From Collodictyon triciliatum (taxonomy: Eukaryota; CRuMs), in NCBI GenBank assembly GCA_043381765.1, contig JBHJMP010000842.1:1-20194 (forward strand): a stretch of DNA of 20,194 bases. The letters run 5' to 3'. Below the pieces are notes generated by a model. That model was not told the DNA's origin. It saw only the letters and a list, made by a program, of their open reading frames with translations, and searched no databases. Positions within the stretch are counted from its first letter, which is position 1. Each line of letters starts with the position of its first letter. A program made the position numbers and the translations under genes. Positions 19,295 through 20,194 of the stretch are shown one piece after another.

Positions 19295-20049
19295 TCATTC
19301 GTTGGGCTTTGCGTTCATCATCTTTTCGGACTGCTGCACAATCAACTCGGGCAAAAGAACCATGAAGAAGTTGCGGATTTGGTCCTCCACGCTCTTTTGA
19401 ATGGTTCCTTTGAGGCCATGGATGATGCTAAAGGTCGAGTTCACACAGAGACCTTTGAGCGGGTCGTCAGCAAAACTCATCGAAACAACATTCTGGCTGA
19501 CTTTCAGCCTCAGCACGCCACTGATTTCGGCGTTGCTGACATGCAGACATAAGGGAATCACCAGTGGGCGGTGGATGACGACAGAGTTGATGTAGGGCAC
19601 AACTTCCGGACTGGCTTTCGCAAAGGGGTTTATCTAATCCCGAATGTTGCATCGTATTTGTACGCATTTGAAACAACGATAGCTCCGGTATACAATCACA
19701 CAATCACACAATTCCACAAACACACAATCACACAATCACACAATTCCACAATTCCACAATTCCACAATCACACAATTCCACAATCACACAATCACACAAT
19801 CACACAATCACACAATCACGCAATCACACAATCACATAATTGCACAATTACACAAACAAGCACAATTATATTGGATGTGAGAAGCAGACCTGGACGTGTG
19901 ATATAATCTCGATGTATGCGTCTCCACTATACTCCACACCAAAGCAGGTTTCCACCTCCGACAGTTCGACTTTGCCTATTTCCAGTATCTTCAACTTGGG
20001 CGGCTGCAACCAAAGGTCGACTCTGTCAGCGACACAGCCAAAGTGCGGA
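19295..20049 (-). CDS. MDM34: Mdm34-like ERMES subunit, SMP domain, 5' end missing
   Basis: Mdm34 is the mitochondrial outer-membrane SMP-domain subunit of ERMES, which tethers ER to mitochondria and moves phospholipids. Two exons are in the window: 20049-19890 and 19633-19295 (stop), joined by a 256 nt phase-0 intron (donor GTCTGC, acceptor ATTAG). The visible 165 residues follow Mdm34 order: PPKLKILEIGKVE, then VEYSGDAYIEIISHVQ, then across the junction INPFAKASPE, RPLVIPLCLHVSNAEISGVL, SMSFADDPLKGL, NSTFSIIHGL and VEDQIRNFFMVLLPELI. It stops about ten residues after the SMP domain, whereas fungal Mdm34 has a long C-terminal tail. The N-terminal exon(s) must lie beyond the right edge, past the CTTTTTT array. 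The exon's left boundary (acceptor at 20050) is inferred from phase and family fit. Confidence 0.85.
19694..19858. repeat. ACACAATC / CCACAATT octamer repeat in MDM34 intron
   Basis: About twenty octamers alternate between two related units in irregular order. The repeat fills most of the 256 nt intron between the two visible MDM34 exons. Confidence 0.93.
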
Positions 20050-20072
20050 CTCAAGCATTTGTTTCTTCTTTC

Positions 20073-20194
20073 TTCTTTTTCTTTTTCTTTTTCTTTTTTC
20101 TTTTTTCTTTTTTCTTTTTTTTCTTTTTTCTTTTTTCTTTTTTCTTTTTTCTTTTTTCTTTTTTCTTTTTTCTTTTTTCTTTTTTCTTTTTTCT
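20073..20194. repeat. (CTTTTT)n then (CTTTTTT)n array at right edge
   Basis: A few CTTTTT hexamers change to CTTTTTT heptamers that run to the end of the window, so the array is truncated by it. On the MDM34 coding strand it is purine-rich and lies just upstream of the first visible exon. Confidence 0.95.

Noticed and set aside
19571-19906. Plus-strand ORF of HNHTIT-type repeats
   Set aside because: It is a translation of the octamer array in the MDM34 intron.

Overview
This window is nuclear DNA from an intron-rich microbial eukaryote. Coding stretches have moderate GC. They are split by GT-AG introns, mostly about 70 to 380 nt, and separated by AT-rich sequence. Simple-sequence arrays are very dense and lie mainly in introns and between genes. 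No prokaryotic operon, tRNA, rRNA, transposon ORF or CRISPR array was seen. The gene at the right edge reads as Mdm34, an ERMES subunit known from fungi and several protist groups and absent from animals. That argues for a fungus or protist and against an animal; I do not name a species.

Layout, left to right. (1) 192-1703 (+): 3' part of a multi-exon gene of unknown function, possibly a beta-propeller. (2) about 1951-4399 (+): a GC-rich acidic exon, then three phase-compatible exons encoding an unrecognised tail-anchored membrane protein. (3) 5889-4845 (-): RAD51-paralogue recombination ATPase, XRCC3/XRCC2-like, two exons. (4) 8226-6144 (-): secreted trypsin-like serine protease, six exons, complete. 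(5) 11166-8686 (-): multi-span membrane protein resembling a PAP2/dolichyl-diphosphate phosphatase with its catalytic residues replaced, eight exons. (6) about 11400-12184 (+): weak traces of a possible small gene. (7) 13715-12228 (-): mitochondrial ribosomal protein S5, four exons. (8) 14426-18923 (+): origin recognition complex subunit 2, fourteen exons. (9) 20049-19295 (-): 3' part of MDM34, two exons, running off the right edge.

For each multi-exon model, exons were joined by hand from GT/AG sites that keep frame and phase; for the conserved genes the joined protein was also compared with what I know of the family. The genes do not form one pathway. They are housekeeping functions: replication initiation (ORC2), recombination (RAD51 paralogue), mitochondrial translation (uS5m) and ER-mitochondria lipid contact (Mdm34), plus one secreted protease and membrane proteins of uncertain role. 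MRPS5 and ORC2 are head-to-head; ORC2 and MDM34 converge.

The most unusual features are splice sites built from or touching microsatellites (the ORC2 intron 13 donor is the first unit of a 25-copy GTTT array), a 33-copy heptamer array in ORC2 intron 3 that changes sequence in three clean blocks, the apparently dead PAP2-like protein, and an Mdm34 that stops right after its SMP domain.
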